From positions 13,268,501 to 13,332,500 of the forward strand of contig CM048845.1 of assembly GCA_026545225.1 (NCBI GenBank): DNA of 64,000 bases, written 5' to 3'. The notes under the pieces were generated by a model. The model saw only the letters and a list, made by a program, of their open reading frames with translations, did no database searches and was not told where the DNA came from. The translations under genes and the position numbers were made by a program. This document shows, piece after piece, positions 47,600-58,716 of the stretch. This stretch comes from Cornus controversa. Taxonomy: Eukaryota > Streptophyta > Magnoliopsida > Cornales > Cornaceae. Positions within the stretch are counted from its first letter, which is position 1. Each line of letters starts with the position of its first letter.

Positions 47600-47990
47600 T
47601 GTAGATCAGTGAGAGAGACTTAGCAAAGAGAGCTTCAAGAAAAAGACTGAGCCGTTGGAGAGAACTTGAAGACGTCGATCCGTGAGATCAGTGAGAGACT
47701 TCGTAGAGAGATTGAAGAAGAAGAGGGTTGTTGCAGAGAACTTGAAAAGAGAAAGAGTGGTTTGTACGGCGTGAAGACGCCGATCCGTGAGATTGGTGAG
47801 AGACTTCGTAGAGAGATTGAAGAAGAAGAAAGTTGTTGCAGATAACTTGAAGAGAGAGAGGGTGGCTTGTGCGGCGTGAAGATGTCGATCCGTGAGATCA
47901 GTAGAGACTTCGCAGAGAGATTGAAGAAGAAGAGAGCCATTGCAAATAACTTGAAGAGAGAGAGGGTGGTTTGTGCGGCGTTATAAACTA
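47600..47990 (-). repeat. About 106-bp minisatellite in the Harbinger leader
   Basis: GATCCGTGAGATCAGTGAGAGACTTCG-type units (start points near 47674, 47780 and 47885, with a decayed first copy at about 47600) each also contain GAGATTGAAGAAGAAGA and AACTTGAAGAGAGAGAG. The repeats lie about 240-600 bp from the right terminus, on the 5' side of both transposon genes. The minus-strand frame over them is a repetitive Ser/Leu-rich peptide. Confidence 0.75.
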
Positions 47991-48225
47991 TATAGGGTTC
48001 CGTAGTTTTTTTAAGTGGACTTTCCTCCTTCTCCGTGTTTTCCTTTATCTCTAAAAACACCCAAAACATATTTTTATTATTCTCTTAAAACCTATACTCA
48101 ATTAACTCAATTTTTAAAAAATTGTTCTTAGAAAACACTACTAAGCAGCAAAAAATTTTGTTTTGTGTGTTTTTGTCACTCCCAAAACAGTTTTCTGTTT
48201 TGGGAGTTACAAACCAAACAGGCCC

Positions 48226-48554
48226 ATAGTGTTTGGAGGAGCTACTTGTCTTGAACTTGATTGTGCTTCCTTTATCATAGAATATCTGCCTTTGCAACTG
48301 TTGGTGATGTTGTTGATGACTCTCTTTAACTTTTTGTGGTTGCTGCTCTTGCCTCTTCTTCATGGCTCGCTCCTTCCATCTTAGACACCATAATGTAGAG
48401 AGAGAGATAGAGAGAGAGAGAATGTATTTGTGTGTGTGTGTGTGTGTGTTTATGGGGAACAACCATACATTCATCTCCTAAATTTATAGACCATGGTGGT
48501 GACTAAAATGCCCTTGGTATCTGCCCAATACCGCAATAATAACTTGGACTTCAG
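48226..48554. other. Unique segment between Harbinger and LTR element, possible host exon remnant
   Basis: On the minus strand a frame from about 48361 (MKKRQEQQPQKVKESHQQHH) continues with IFYDKGSTIKFKTSSSSKHY up to the Harbinger end. It is Gln/Lys/Ser-rich and preceded by (AG)n and (AC)n runs at 48396-48451 such as are found in plant leaders. It may be a first exon cut off by the Harbinger insertion. I do not recognise the protein and the frame is short. Confidence 0.25.
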
Positions 48555-49730
48555 TGTGACATGTATGTTTGTAATTGACAATCTTTGGTATCAAAATATC
48601 ACATGATCAAGTTGCAATCTTTTCATTCTATTCTTATAATTGATCATCTAATTGAAGACAGAGCGCAAGCATGAAGTTCATTGTATGAGTAGCATTGAGA
48701 GCTTAAATGATCAATGAAAAAAAATAAAATGAAAATATTATATGTTTATTTCAGCAGAAAAAAAAAGGACTACCTTCAGGATATGTTCGGAACTACCACT
48801 ACAACAAAGTCTCCAATGAAATATCAAATAAAAATTGTTTGAGGAAATAGTTGGTTGCCCATAAAAGTGAAAGTCGTCGTCTTAAAAATAAAAAATAAAA
48901 TTCAATAGAAAATTTTTGGTCACATGTTACTTTATTTTCTTATCATTCAATGTGTCTTAGAAGATGAATCAAAGAAATTTGATTAACTTTTTATGATGTT
49001 GGATAACACACACACATATGGATTGAGTAGATAAATTTCTAAATTCTTATAAATATTTGTGAATTGGAAATCATGTTATGATCATGAATTCAATGATGAA
49101 TTTTATTGACAAATTTATGAGTTTTAAAATTGCATGTGTATTGGTGAATTTTATTGAACTTTTTCAGAAATTTTAGAATTAATTGTTATTTTATGTGAAA
49201 AGATGGTTTTAATGATTGCATTATTATTTTATTTTATTTTCACATAAATAAAAATTTAAAAATATTTTTCTATTTTCATATTTTTAGGAATTTTTTTATT
49301 TTTCGTGCATTTTTAAGCATTTTAAAAAAAAAAAAAGAATTGCATTTAGGGTCAAAATTGGTCAATAGATCAATTTGAACCAAGCTAGACCGGTCTAAGG
49401 GATAGGCTAGACTGGTACAGACTCGGCCATATGGGTCTATTAAAGTGCTTGTGTGCATTGTGTGTTCATTACTCACTTTCTCTCTCTAACAAAGTCTCTT
49501 CATCTCTTTTAGGCATTTTCTTGAAAACTTTCAACATACTTTGTGATTGATATTTGCATCATATTGGTTTGTTCTTATGATTGATTCTAAGTTGAAATTG
49601 GTGGAAGGATTGATCTTTGGAGGATTTGTGTTGATTTTCGGAGATTTGGCAATTAAAGTTTCATTCAAGTTTGTATTTTCAAAGGTTACGCACCAAGTGT
49701 TTGTGAAAATTCCTTAGTGGCTTTTCATTA

Positions 49731-50797
49731 TTGCTTTGCATTCTTCTCATCGTTGCATTGGCCGGTGGATCAAGGAGACCAAAAGTTGATGTTTCTCTCA
49801 CAGCGGAAGGTAACATTATCTTCAATTTGAATCACTTTGATGAAGAAGATATCTTTAAAAATTATAAGAAAGTTATCGGTTGTAGGCCAATGAGATGTGA
49901 AAGAAGTTTTTATTTAGATAGCATTTTGTATGGATATCATTTGAATTTTTTGCATTATTTTAGAGATAATGGTTGGAGTCCTTTAGCTAATCTAGGAAAA
50001 GATTGTGTACCGAACATGGTTCGTTATATCTATAGTAATGTGCTTGCTTATAGTGTTAAGGAATTGTGGATGATTGTGAAGTGTTTTATTAGTGCTTTAG
50101 ATGCTGAAGATGGTTTAATTCTTCCATATGATGGGGCTAAGGAGGATGTACCAAACATGAAAGTAATCATTTGTAAGTTGTGTGAACGTAATCTCCATTG
50201 CTTGAGAATAAAGTTCCTAGTGCTTATATCACTGACAATGTATCTTCTTTGAATATGATTATATCTTATACATTTGATCCTCATTATCATAAGGGTGATT
50301 TACCAAGGCATGGAAGTGATATTTTGTGTCACATTGTAAATGGTGACAAAATTAATATGTTTGCTACTATTTTGAGGATAATAATTCAAAAGTCTAATGA
50401 TTACAAGCCTACCAATGCTTTGTCATTCCCTTTGATCATTATGAAAATTCTTAAGACAAAAAAAATGTACATTCTTTCAAATGCATTAGTTGAAAAGTCA
50501 AAAAGGAAGTTTACGACTTCTAATATTAAGTCTTCAATTACCAATAAGATGAAGAAAAAATCACAGATGAAAGCTGCTAGGCAAGATGTTGATGAAGATT
50601 TGAATGAAGATGATGATAATTCTCCAATTCTTGGATTTTAAGTTCCTAATTTTAATCGTGCTTGAACTACTAGTCAACATAATTAATCCATGAGGGGTTT
50701 GGATAGATACTTGAAAAGGAAGTTTTCAAATCTTAAAGCATTGATTCAGAGAGCTATACGAAGGAGTTTTGGAGATGATGATGAAGATGAAGATTAG
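49731..50797 (+). pseudogene. Putative plant transposon protein (PF20167-like) in the LTR element
   Basis: Two overlapping frames make one protein interrupted by a 1-nt shift near 50200. The first (49731-50252) has RSFYLDSILYGYHL, NGWSPLANLGKDCVPNMVRY and YSVKELWMIVKCFISALDAE. The second (50198-50641) has FDPHYHKGDLPRHGSDILCH, GDKINMFATILRIII and ALSFPLIIMKIL. After a stop, RGLDRYLKRKFSNLKALI and an acidic tail end at about 50797. The pattern (FYAN-like N-terminal half, then a block with H/R, G and repeated I/L) resembles the domain called 'putative plant transposon protein' found in many plant genomes near LTRs. Its biochemical role is not established. Position between leader and polypurine tract suggests it replaces pol. 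Alternative: an unrelated captured host fragment. Confidence 0.55.
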
Positions 50798-51391
50798 ATT
50801 CAAGGATAGATCTAATTAGATGTTTTGCTAGACTAAGCTTTTATTGTTATGTCTAGATTTCTATGTTTCTTTTGGACATGTTTATGTTATGTTTGTTTTA
50901 GACTATCTTTTGATTATGTTTTCTTTTAGATATTTGGTCTGTATATTCATATATTTTTTGTACTCATGCTTATATATTTTAATTGGAGTTTATGTTTTTA
51001 TTCTCACTTAATCATCTTGTTTTAGGTTCTCTCTTGTTTACCTTGGTCTTACTCTATCAATTTGTTCCAAAAAGGGGGAGAATAATTGTTATGATTTTTC
51101 ATGATTGATATAATTATAGGAGAGAACTAATATACTTGATATGGTTAATTACATGATTAAAGGGAGTTGATTTTTTATTTTGATATCATTATTATTATTT
51201 TTTATTAAGCTTTCACAAGTAATGTTTTTTGCATGATGTGCGAATTTCACAAGTTTTTGGAAGACACTGCGTATGATGCTCTGAAGTTTTCAACTTTTAT
51301 TTCTTTATATTTTGAGGAGATTATGACACATTGTAATCTAATTTTTCCAATGCTTAGGCTATGATTGTCTAGGTTGGTTTTGTCACGAAAT

Positions 51392-51407
51392 TGCCAAAGG
51401 AGGAGAT
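51392..51407 (+). promoter_or_regulatory. Polypurine tract of the right LTR element
   Basis: GCCAAAGGAGGAGAT precedes the LTR start TGTGACG. A second tract, AAAAAGGGGGAGAATAATTG, lies about 330 bp upstream at 51067-51086. Confidence 0.7.
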
Positions 51408-52755
51408 TGTGACGTATATTTTTGTAATTGACAATCTTCGGTGTCAAAACATCACATGATCGAGTTGTAATATTTTTATTCTATTCTTGTAATTGAAGAC
51501 AGAGCACAAGTATGAACTTCTACACCAAACATGCAAATGATCTTCAAAGGCATGAAGCTTGAATCTTCGGAAGAAAGCTTTGACGATTTAAACATGGATT
51601 TGATTGTTTAAAGTTTTTGAGTGATTTCAATTGCATGTGGACATCGTTAATCAAACATGAGAGTCATGTAATCCAGGTAAAGTGGTAAGAATGCATATTT
51701 CAAATCGGGAGGTTCCGACCTTGAAAATTATGGTTTTCAGACAAAATAGCAAAAATTTCAAGGTTGGACAAGATTAGACTAGTCCATGAAGTCTCAAGAC
51801 TTCAATTTTAATAGGGCAAAGCCTTGGACCAGTCCAAGAGTGGGTTGGATTGGTTCATGCCCTTTTTTGGTGGATTTTGGCTCTATAGTGTCTTGTTTTA
51901 ACTGGTTTTTGACTCTAAAAGTTCTTTAAAATTTAGGATATGTTTCCTATTGATTTTTGACTTATTTTTCATGAAAAATTAGAATTTTTAATATCTATAA
52001 AAATATCATATGATTTCTTTCTCAAAGCTCTTTGATTGAGTTTTCAATACACATAAAAATATAATTTTCTAGAGAAAGAAAGCATTGAGATATTTTTAAG
52101 GCAGAGAATTCTTCATTAACTCTTTATTTATATTTTTTTGAGAGATCACACACAGATATACACTATGAGTAATTTAGGTTTTGTCTCTCTCTTTGCTTGA
52201 TCAATTGTCCGAAGAGTGCTTCAAAGATTTCATGTTGATCAAGCTACTGGATCGTTTGGTTTCTTCTACAATTGTTCATTGGTGAGAAAAGAAAAGAAGA
52301 TCGCACTATGAAGATGATAGAATACTTGTTGAGTGTTCGTGTTCTTCCAGTTACCTTTTTGAAAGAATTATGACTTAGTCGGGAGTCTGTAGTAATTTGA
52401 CAAAGTCGCAAGAGTAAGCTTGAGGCATTCCGCATCAAGTTTTTGTCAAAGTGGAGTAGATGTGAGTCTGGGATAGAATTTATTGTACTTTATTTCGACG
52501 ATAGTGGATTTGGTTCTCTAGGGTTCAAGCCTCACCTGTGATTTTTTCGTTCTGAGTTTTCCACGTATATCTGGTGCATTCTTTACTTTATTACACTTTA
52601 TTTTATTTACTCGCTTTGTGTGATTACTTTAATTTTAACTGGATTTAAAATTAGATTAATTTAAAAAATTAAGCAAATGAGCAAGTAAATATAAGCATCC
52701 CCCCTCTTGGTTTTAATCAAACTTTCGCAACTGCATCTACACTGCGCAACTCACA
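51408..52755 (+). repeat. 3' LTR (1348 bp) of the right LTR element
   Basis: Same family as 4509-5865, alignable from the start TGTGACGTATA through the paired 'ccagtcc' motifs to the end CAACTCACA. Frames inside it are not genes. Confidence 0.85.
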
Positions 52756-52879
52756 TTCAGGACCACCAACCCCTTTTTATGAGGATCAATTTAATTGTTG
52801 GAAAAACTCTTTCATAATTTTAAATATAGTGTCCCCTTACATATTTGAACTCAAATATGTGAGTAAAGGTTGCAATTAC

Positions 52880-53205
52880 CAAAAAGTCCATTAATAGCAA
52901 ATTTTTCATTTGAGAAATAGTTTAGCACGAGAATATTGTTATTACTAAGATTGCATCTACGAATAACCTTGCAGATCCTTTCATTAATACTTTACCTACT
53001 CGGGTTCTTGAGTCTCATGTAGAAAAGATTGGTATCAAATGTAATGGTAATTGGCTTTGAGTGCAAGTGGGAGATTGTAGAGACTATATGCCCTAAAAAT
53101 TAATTACTTATTTTATATAATTGACATTTTGTTAATATATGTGATTTATATGTTATTGTTACCCAATAATTGATCCTAGAATGAGGGGTTGTTAAATAGG
53201 CTCTT
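52880..53205 (+). mobile_element. Copia pol C-terminus and start of its 3' LTR
   Basis: The plus-strand frame ITKIASTNNLADPFINTLPT then RVLESHVEKIGIKCNGNWL is the C-terminal end of Copia RNase H. It is followed by a stop, the purine tract AAGTGGGAGAT and TGTAGAGACTATATGCCC, an LTR start at 53076. The LTR is cut short at about 53205. It is a different family from the 1.35-kb-LTR elements. Confidence 0.7.
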
Positions 53206-53737
53206 TGAAAAATAATAGGAACTTTTCTGAATTAGCTAGTTTTAGCAAGAAAAGTTTGTTTAGACTTTTGCCAAACACTTAGTGAGCTTATGTATTCAAC
53301 TAGTGAGAATGCAAATGTAAATACACTATCTAGAGGCTCAAAGTAAAGATAATATTGATTGATTATACATTATATCAAACATTTGGTGTGCAGTTAGTTT
53401 TAGCAAATGAATAGTCAAATGAGTAATTCTTTCAAGCAACAATTTAATCAATTCCACAACTCAACCAACTTACTCTAAGCATTCATCGAATCCTTCTTTA
53501 CAATGCATATAATTATATCAATCAAAAAATCTCATATTATTCATAAACAAATCATTTAGAATGCAAATGAAAATTTGATTAATTAAAAGGTTTGCCAAAT
53601 TAAAGGAGTTAAAGAGTTGGAGAAATGCAAACTCAAGATATCATGGTTTACATGCGGTTTGGCACCTCCACGGTCACCTATGTCCATACCTCAAGAGCTA
53701 GGACCCCATGACTTAAAATTCCCAATCAAAGTTATTC
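53206..53737. other. Non-coding filler between two retroelement fragments
   Basis: No gene or ends recognised; probably decayed retroelement sequence. Confidence 0.4.
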
Positions 53738-55394
53738 TCCGTAAGCCTAATCTATCAAGATGAGTTACCAAATGGGCGATTGAGCTAGGAGCCTATGACT
53801 TAAAATATGAGCCTTGAACTGTAATAAAGGGACAGACAGTGGTAGATTTTTTGCTTGAGTATGAACTAGAAGATAATGAGGAACCATAAATTCTTACTCC
53901 ATCTGAATGGAAGCTCTATGTCGATGGATTGTCAACACAAACAAGATCAAAGATCGGTATAGAAATTTAAACTCTTTATGGAACCGCTTTACAACAAGCA
54001 ATACACTTAGAGTTCCCGACATCAAATAATAAAGTCAAATATGAAGCCTTCTGGAAAAACTGAGGCTAGTAAATGAGCTCTAAGTAAAAAATTTACAAGT
54101 CTTTAGTGACGCTCAGTTGATTGTGATATAAGTCCATGGAGACTACTCCCCAAATGATGATCGCATGAAGGTTTAATTACAAAGACTTGGTAGACCAGAA
54201 ATTCAAATACTTTGATCAAATTAGCATTTTCCAGATTCTGAGGGAACAAAACTTAGAAATAGACAAGCTAACATGTTCGGCTTCAGCCACCCAAACCGAG
54301 CTGATCAGGATTGTCCCGATCAATACAATGGTTGTCCCAAGCATTCATGCTAAAAAAATAAGTATTGGTTCTCCAAACAGAACCCAGCTAGATGGATCCC
54401 ATAAAAGCTTATATGATCAATGGAAGCCTGACCTCGTCGAAAGATGAAGCAAGGAAAATCAGGATGAACTCGCTAAAATATGCAGTAATTAGCGGTCATT
54501 TGTACAAAAGATCATTCTCTAGACCCTATTTGAAGTGTGTAACGTCATCCGATGCAAAAGAGATTCTCACAAGGACCCATGAGGCATATGCGAAAATTAT
54601 TCAAGGGTAAAATCGCTAGTTCACAAAGCTATTACTCAAGGATATTTCTAGTCATATATGGCTCAAGATACTGAAGAGTGTACTAAAAGATGTGATAAAT
54701 GCTAGTAACATGCAAGAGTACTCCATCATCCCCCTGAAGACCTTACCACAATGGCCAATCCTTGGCCTTTTACCAGATAAGGGGTGGATTCAATAGGACC
54801 ACTTCCTAAAGCAGCCAACAACAAAAGGTTCGTTCTGCTAGCCACGAACTATTTTACAAAATGGGTTGAGGCAGAAGCTTATGCAATAATCACCAATGTA
54901 CAAGTAAAGAGGTTCATACGAATCAACATTATCTGTCGTTTTGGTTTGCCATAATCTATTATTATGGATAATGCCAAAAATTTAAATAACCAGTCAACAA
55001 AGGCTCTTCAAAAAATATGTGATCAACCTGAAGTTTTCATCAAAGATCGTATCCGCAAGGGAATGGTCAAGTAGAGATAATAAACAGGACCATCTTCGAA
55101 TGCATCCGAAAGAAGTTGGAAGCTTGAAAGGAAAAATGGTTAGAAGAATTGCCCAAAGTAGTCTGGGCATACCGAATAACCCCCAGACAACTAACTAGAG
55201 AAAGCCCACTCTATCTTACCTACGGTTCGAGGCAGTGATACCAACTAAACTCTCTACTCCTACGATCAGGTCAGATGTGATAGAGAGGGGGCATAACAAT
55301 CAACTGTTGGAACAAAGCCTAGACTTGCTAGAGGAAATAACAGAAATGGCTCAGATCAGGTTGGCTTCGTATCAAAGAATGGTGCAAAATGGGG
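53738..55394 (+). pseudogene. Ty3/Gypsy RNase H and integrase (broken)
   Basis: In order on the plus strand: KWAIELGAYDLKYEP (end of the reverse transcriptase connection), WKLYVDGLST with the first RNase H Asp (about 53915), and DAQLIV. A linker follows (54187-54447), then RTHEAYAKIIQG and RCDKC of the zinc part, VDSIGPLPKAANNKRFVLLA with the integrase Asp, and IIMDNAKN with the second Asp. GNGQVEIINR with the Glu comes next, then LPKVVWAYRITPRQLTRESP and the C-terminal PTKLSTPTIRSDVIE up to about 55385. Several stops and frame changes make it inactive. Gag, protease and most of the reverse transcriptase are missing. Confidence 0.85.
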
Positions 55395-56219
55395 TGTCTA
55401 CACTATCTATATCCAATTGGAGCTAGGATAAAGAAGTCATTTTGGATCCTCATCTCTAGCCCTGGGTTAATAGTAGTAGTATATATAAGTATAGATTTAC
55501 ATATAAATATAGTAGTAGTATACATATAGTATAGATCTACATATATATTGAACAATGCAAGATGAATATCATGATGAATGTAAAATGCAATGCAAAAAGG
55601 GGGTGGATAATTCCACAAAAGAAAAATAAAAGTAGAATTAGAATATAGATGATGAGTTTTCAATGGACTTACATTGATCTTGATTCTTTTCATTTTGCTT
55701 TCTTTTTGTTATTTTTGGAGGATTTCTTCACTTGATTTGATCTTGAATCTTCTTCTTTGGCTTCACTTTGTAGATATTGGAAGGTTTCTTCACTTGATTC
55801 TTCAACGGAATGAAGGATTAATGTAAATGAGAAGCGCTCCTCCCTACTTGGGTAGAGAGAGAATTCTTTTGTAGAGATTTGCTAGAGAGAGAAATATTTT
55901 CTAGAGAAAAGTGAGAGCTAATGGAGGCATTATAATGGCTTAAAGAGTGAATGGATTCCCTAAAATAAGTGTAGGGGCGTCCAATTTATAGATAAACAAG
56001 GAAGGGCAAAATGGAAAATGAGAGAATGCAAGGAAGGGCAAAATGGGAAATGAGAGAATGCAAGGAAAACCAAAAAACAATTTTAAAAAATCTGCCCAGG
56101 CACTACCCAACCTAAAATAGGCATAAAAATGCCTAGGTCACACCCCCAACTAGTTCTCAAACCATTTTGGCCTTGGTCATATTTTTGCCTCAACTTTAGA
56201 AGCAACATTGTTCGAATTT

Positions 56220-56405
56220 AGTGATATTTGACACCCGCCTCATCTCAAAGTGAGGCATCATTCCACTTTAGTCTTTTTTGATGTTCGCCTCATCTTGAGA
56301 TGAGGCATCGTTAAACTTTAGTAATTTTTTACGCCTATCTCACTTCGAAGTGAGACATCTTTTCATTTTAGTGTTATTTGGTGTATGTCTCATGTTGAAG
56401 TGAGC
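56220..56405 (+). repeat. Tandem array, about 55-bp unit, four copies
   Basis: Each unit has 'gcctcatctcaaagtgaggcatc' followed by 'ctttagt.tttt'. 'gcctca..tgaggc' is an imperfect palindrome in every unit. Confidence 0.7.
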
Positions 56406-56659
56406 CGAATGGGCATTTTTCGAAATGATCATTTTACCCCCTAGGCTAGAAGAAATACTTGGAGTTTGATTTCGGGCTCGAGATTAAGCCTACCATAGGG
56501 TTTTTGACCCTTCTGAGCACAACGGTGAAGTCATATTTTTATTCGACAATGGGATTTGCCTCGGGTTCGACCTCTTAGTGGAGGAAAATTTTGGAACCTC
56601 ATTCCGATGTGATTCTCGAGTCTGTCCTAAGGCTATAGGGTATGGGGAATATCATGGCA

Positions 56660-57720
56660 AAGTCAGATTTTTTATCAGACAACCAAATTGTTCTGGAGAA
56701 AAATTATAATTTTACCCTTGGTGAGATTGAGGGTCCAAAGTCACATTATGATGTGAGACCAAGCGCTCCCAGGGTTTTGACATGCTATGAACATGATGGT
56801 GGGGTTAGAATTGTGATCCAACCTTTAGTGCAAAATTATTATTTTGCTCTTACAATGATTGAAGGTTTCGAATCACTTTTTGAAGTGATCCTAAGTGTCC
56901 CTAAGGCTTACTGGTGTTTTAAACAAGTTGATGGTGTTCGATCGTCAATCGAATGGTTAGATTTACGTGAAAGTGAGATTGTAAATTTGTTTCTTTGATT
57001 GTTGAAGTTTTGGGATGATGTTGTTATAGTTGATCTTGAATGATCTCAAGATTTTGGGTGTGTCGGATGCAACAATGAAGTCCGATCGCCAATCAAACGA
57101 TCAGATTTGTCTAGATGCAAAATTATAATTTTGCCCTTTGGTGACTTGAGGGATCGGGATCATAATACGATACAATCTTAGGCGATCTTTAGGTTTTGGG
57201 ATGTTTGAAATGCAATGGTGAAATCCAAGTTGATTGAACGGTCGGATTTGTCTAGGTGTAAAATTACAATTTTGCCTATGTGGTGGTTTGAGGGATCAGG
57301 ATCACAATACGATGCAATCTTGGGCGATCTCAAAGTTTTTAGGTGTGATAGATGCAATGGTGAAGTTCAATCGCCGATTAAACGGTCGGATTTGTTTAGG
57401 TACAAAATTATAATTTTGCCCCTAAGTTAGGCTTTAAATCAAATAACCCTTTGAACTAGAATGGACCTTTGATTACAATATTTTCTATAGTTTTTTGACC
57501 ATCCAAATGCAGCAGTGAGGTTTTCTTGCTGATTTGATCATTGGTTTGTCTGTCAAACTTTTTGGTTGACCATTCTACCCTTGTGCTAAGGTGTTGCGTC
57601 AATGGGGTGTCCGAAGTGGACTGGGTCCATGATTACAGATTTTTATACATTTTTTGGACCTTATAAAGACAGTGGTGAGGTCCGCTCATTGATTTGACAA
57701 TTAGATTGTTGGTTAAACTT
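56660..57720 (+). repeat. Diverged tandem array, about 140-bp unit
   Basis: The clearest copies start CGGATTTGTCTAGGTG near 57102, 57243 and 57386, each followed by CAAAATTATAATTTTGCC and GGGATC..GATCACAATACGAT. Older copies with the same landmarks lie on both sides (about 56700, 56830, 56960, and weaker ones to 57720). Confidence 0.7.
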
Positions 57721-58306
57721 TTAGTTTGACCAATTTGACCCTAATTTAGGGTTTGGTCAAACCTGAGTGCTCGGGAAGACTCATGTCTCTCATGAGTAAT
57801 CTTTTCTAAGTTTTTTAACCTTTCTGGACTCAATGGTAATGTTCGTTTGTTATTTGGACAACCAATTTTACGATGTTGATTTTGTGTGTTGAATGTTTTG
57901 AAATTTGTCTAGAACTAGAGTGGTGCAAAATGGAGTGTCTACACTATCTATATGCAATTAGAGCTAGGATAACGAAGTCCTTTTGGATCCTCATCTCTAG
58001 CCGCAGTTATTTAAACATCAATTATCTTTCAACATCACATACAGAATACTAGAGTGAGAGAAATGGTTCCACAAACCTGTCTTCGAGGTTCAACTATAAG
58101 AAGAAAAAATGTTCTCGTATATTAACGATCTAAAAATCATTCAAAGATATCAAATCTTTTTCAATGTTTGTTGATTTGATAGAAGGAAAAAAATCATGCA
58201 GTAAAGATTCTGAAATTTTTTAAATCGCTTCCGTCTATCCTTTGACATTTATCCTATTTTTAAGATGAAGATCAAAACATTAATATTATTTGTGTACAAA
58301 ATAATA

Positions 58307-58716
58307 GATGTTGTTTGATAAAATTGAAAATTAAGTGCCGAAAATTTTAGAAGTTGAATTTTAAAGGAGAAAATTTATGTGATAATTACAAATTGATAAT
58401 AATTTGATATATTTTTTTTTAATTTTAAGTGTTCAGAGTTAAGTGATAGACAAATAATGATTGATTACTTAATCCGATCATGTTTAATTATGAATAAATT
58501 AAATCTTTATTCAATTAAGGGTGTTCAATGACACAATTTATATACCACTTAAAAGAATAAGTTTTACTTCAAATTTTAAGTAAAAGAGGTTCAGTCGTTC
58601 TCATTGAACACTACACACAAAGATTCTCAATTTATTATTGGCACTTAAATTTAAACATGTAAAATGCAACTCCTGAAAATTTTAGTTCTTAATTTTCAGT
58701 TTATCAAACATGCATC
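58307..58716. mobile_element. MITE with TGTTTGATAAA ends
   Basis: GATGTTGTTTGATAAAATTG with AAAATTAAG is answered in reverse by GATGCATGTTTGATAAACTG with AAAATTAAG, giving inverted repeats of about 40 bp. AT-rich, non-coding, no clear target duplication. Confidence 0.55.

Larger units (their letters stand above)
42246..48225 (-). mobile_element. Nearly complete PIF/Harbinger element, copy 2, 5.98 kb
   Basis: The ends GGTCTTGCTTGGTTTG and, reversed, GGGCCTGTTTGGTTTG continue inward with CACTCCC/AACTCCC. They are flanked by ATA on both sides (42243-42245, 48226-48228). The minus strand carries, from right to left, a tandem-repeat leader, a SANT/Myb-like ORF and an intron-containing DDE transposase: the full gene set of an autonomous Harbinger element. 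Both genes carry disabling changes. About 2 kb (45510-47560) between leader array and SANT ORF has no gene that I can support and may be a leader intron or spacer. Confidence 0.85.
48555..52755 (+). mobile_element. LTR element with PF20167-like ORF and no pol
   Basis: Starts TGTGACATGTATG and ends GCGCAACTCACA, flanked by the perfect duplication TTCAG (48550-48554, 52756-52760). The 5' LTR is reduced to about 130 bp by a deletion reaching into the interior; the 3' LTR (51408-52755) is complete. The block after the deletion matches 1-490 of the left element. The interior has one ORF region (49731-50797) and purine tracts near 51070 and 51390. No gag, reverse transcriptase or integrase is present. 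Confidence 0.8.
55395..57935 (+). mobile_element. Long LTR-like region following the Gypsy pol
   Basis: The pol end is followed by the tract GCAAAATGGGG and TGTCTACACTATCTATAT, a fitting LTR start. Almost the same 78 bp (tract plus LTR start, to CCTCATCTCTAGCC) recurs at 57928-58005, so the block is bounded by direct repeats. Inside are two kinds of tandem arrays. No coding sequence; the frame at 56642-56998 runs through diverged repeats. Confidence 0.5.

Noticed and set aside
52761-52830. Copia gag start (PPTPFYEDQFNCWKN)
   Set aside because: It resembles the opening of Copia gag, but it starts exactly at the TTCAG target duplication, so it belongs to the older target DNA. The frame is lost within about 20 residues and no LTR or primer site precedes it.
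56642-56998. 118-residue frame
   Set aside because: It runs through diverged copies of the 140-bp tandem array within an LTR-like region.
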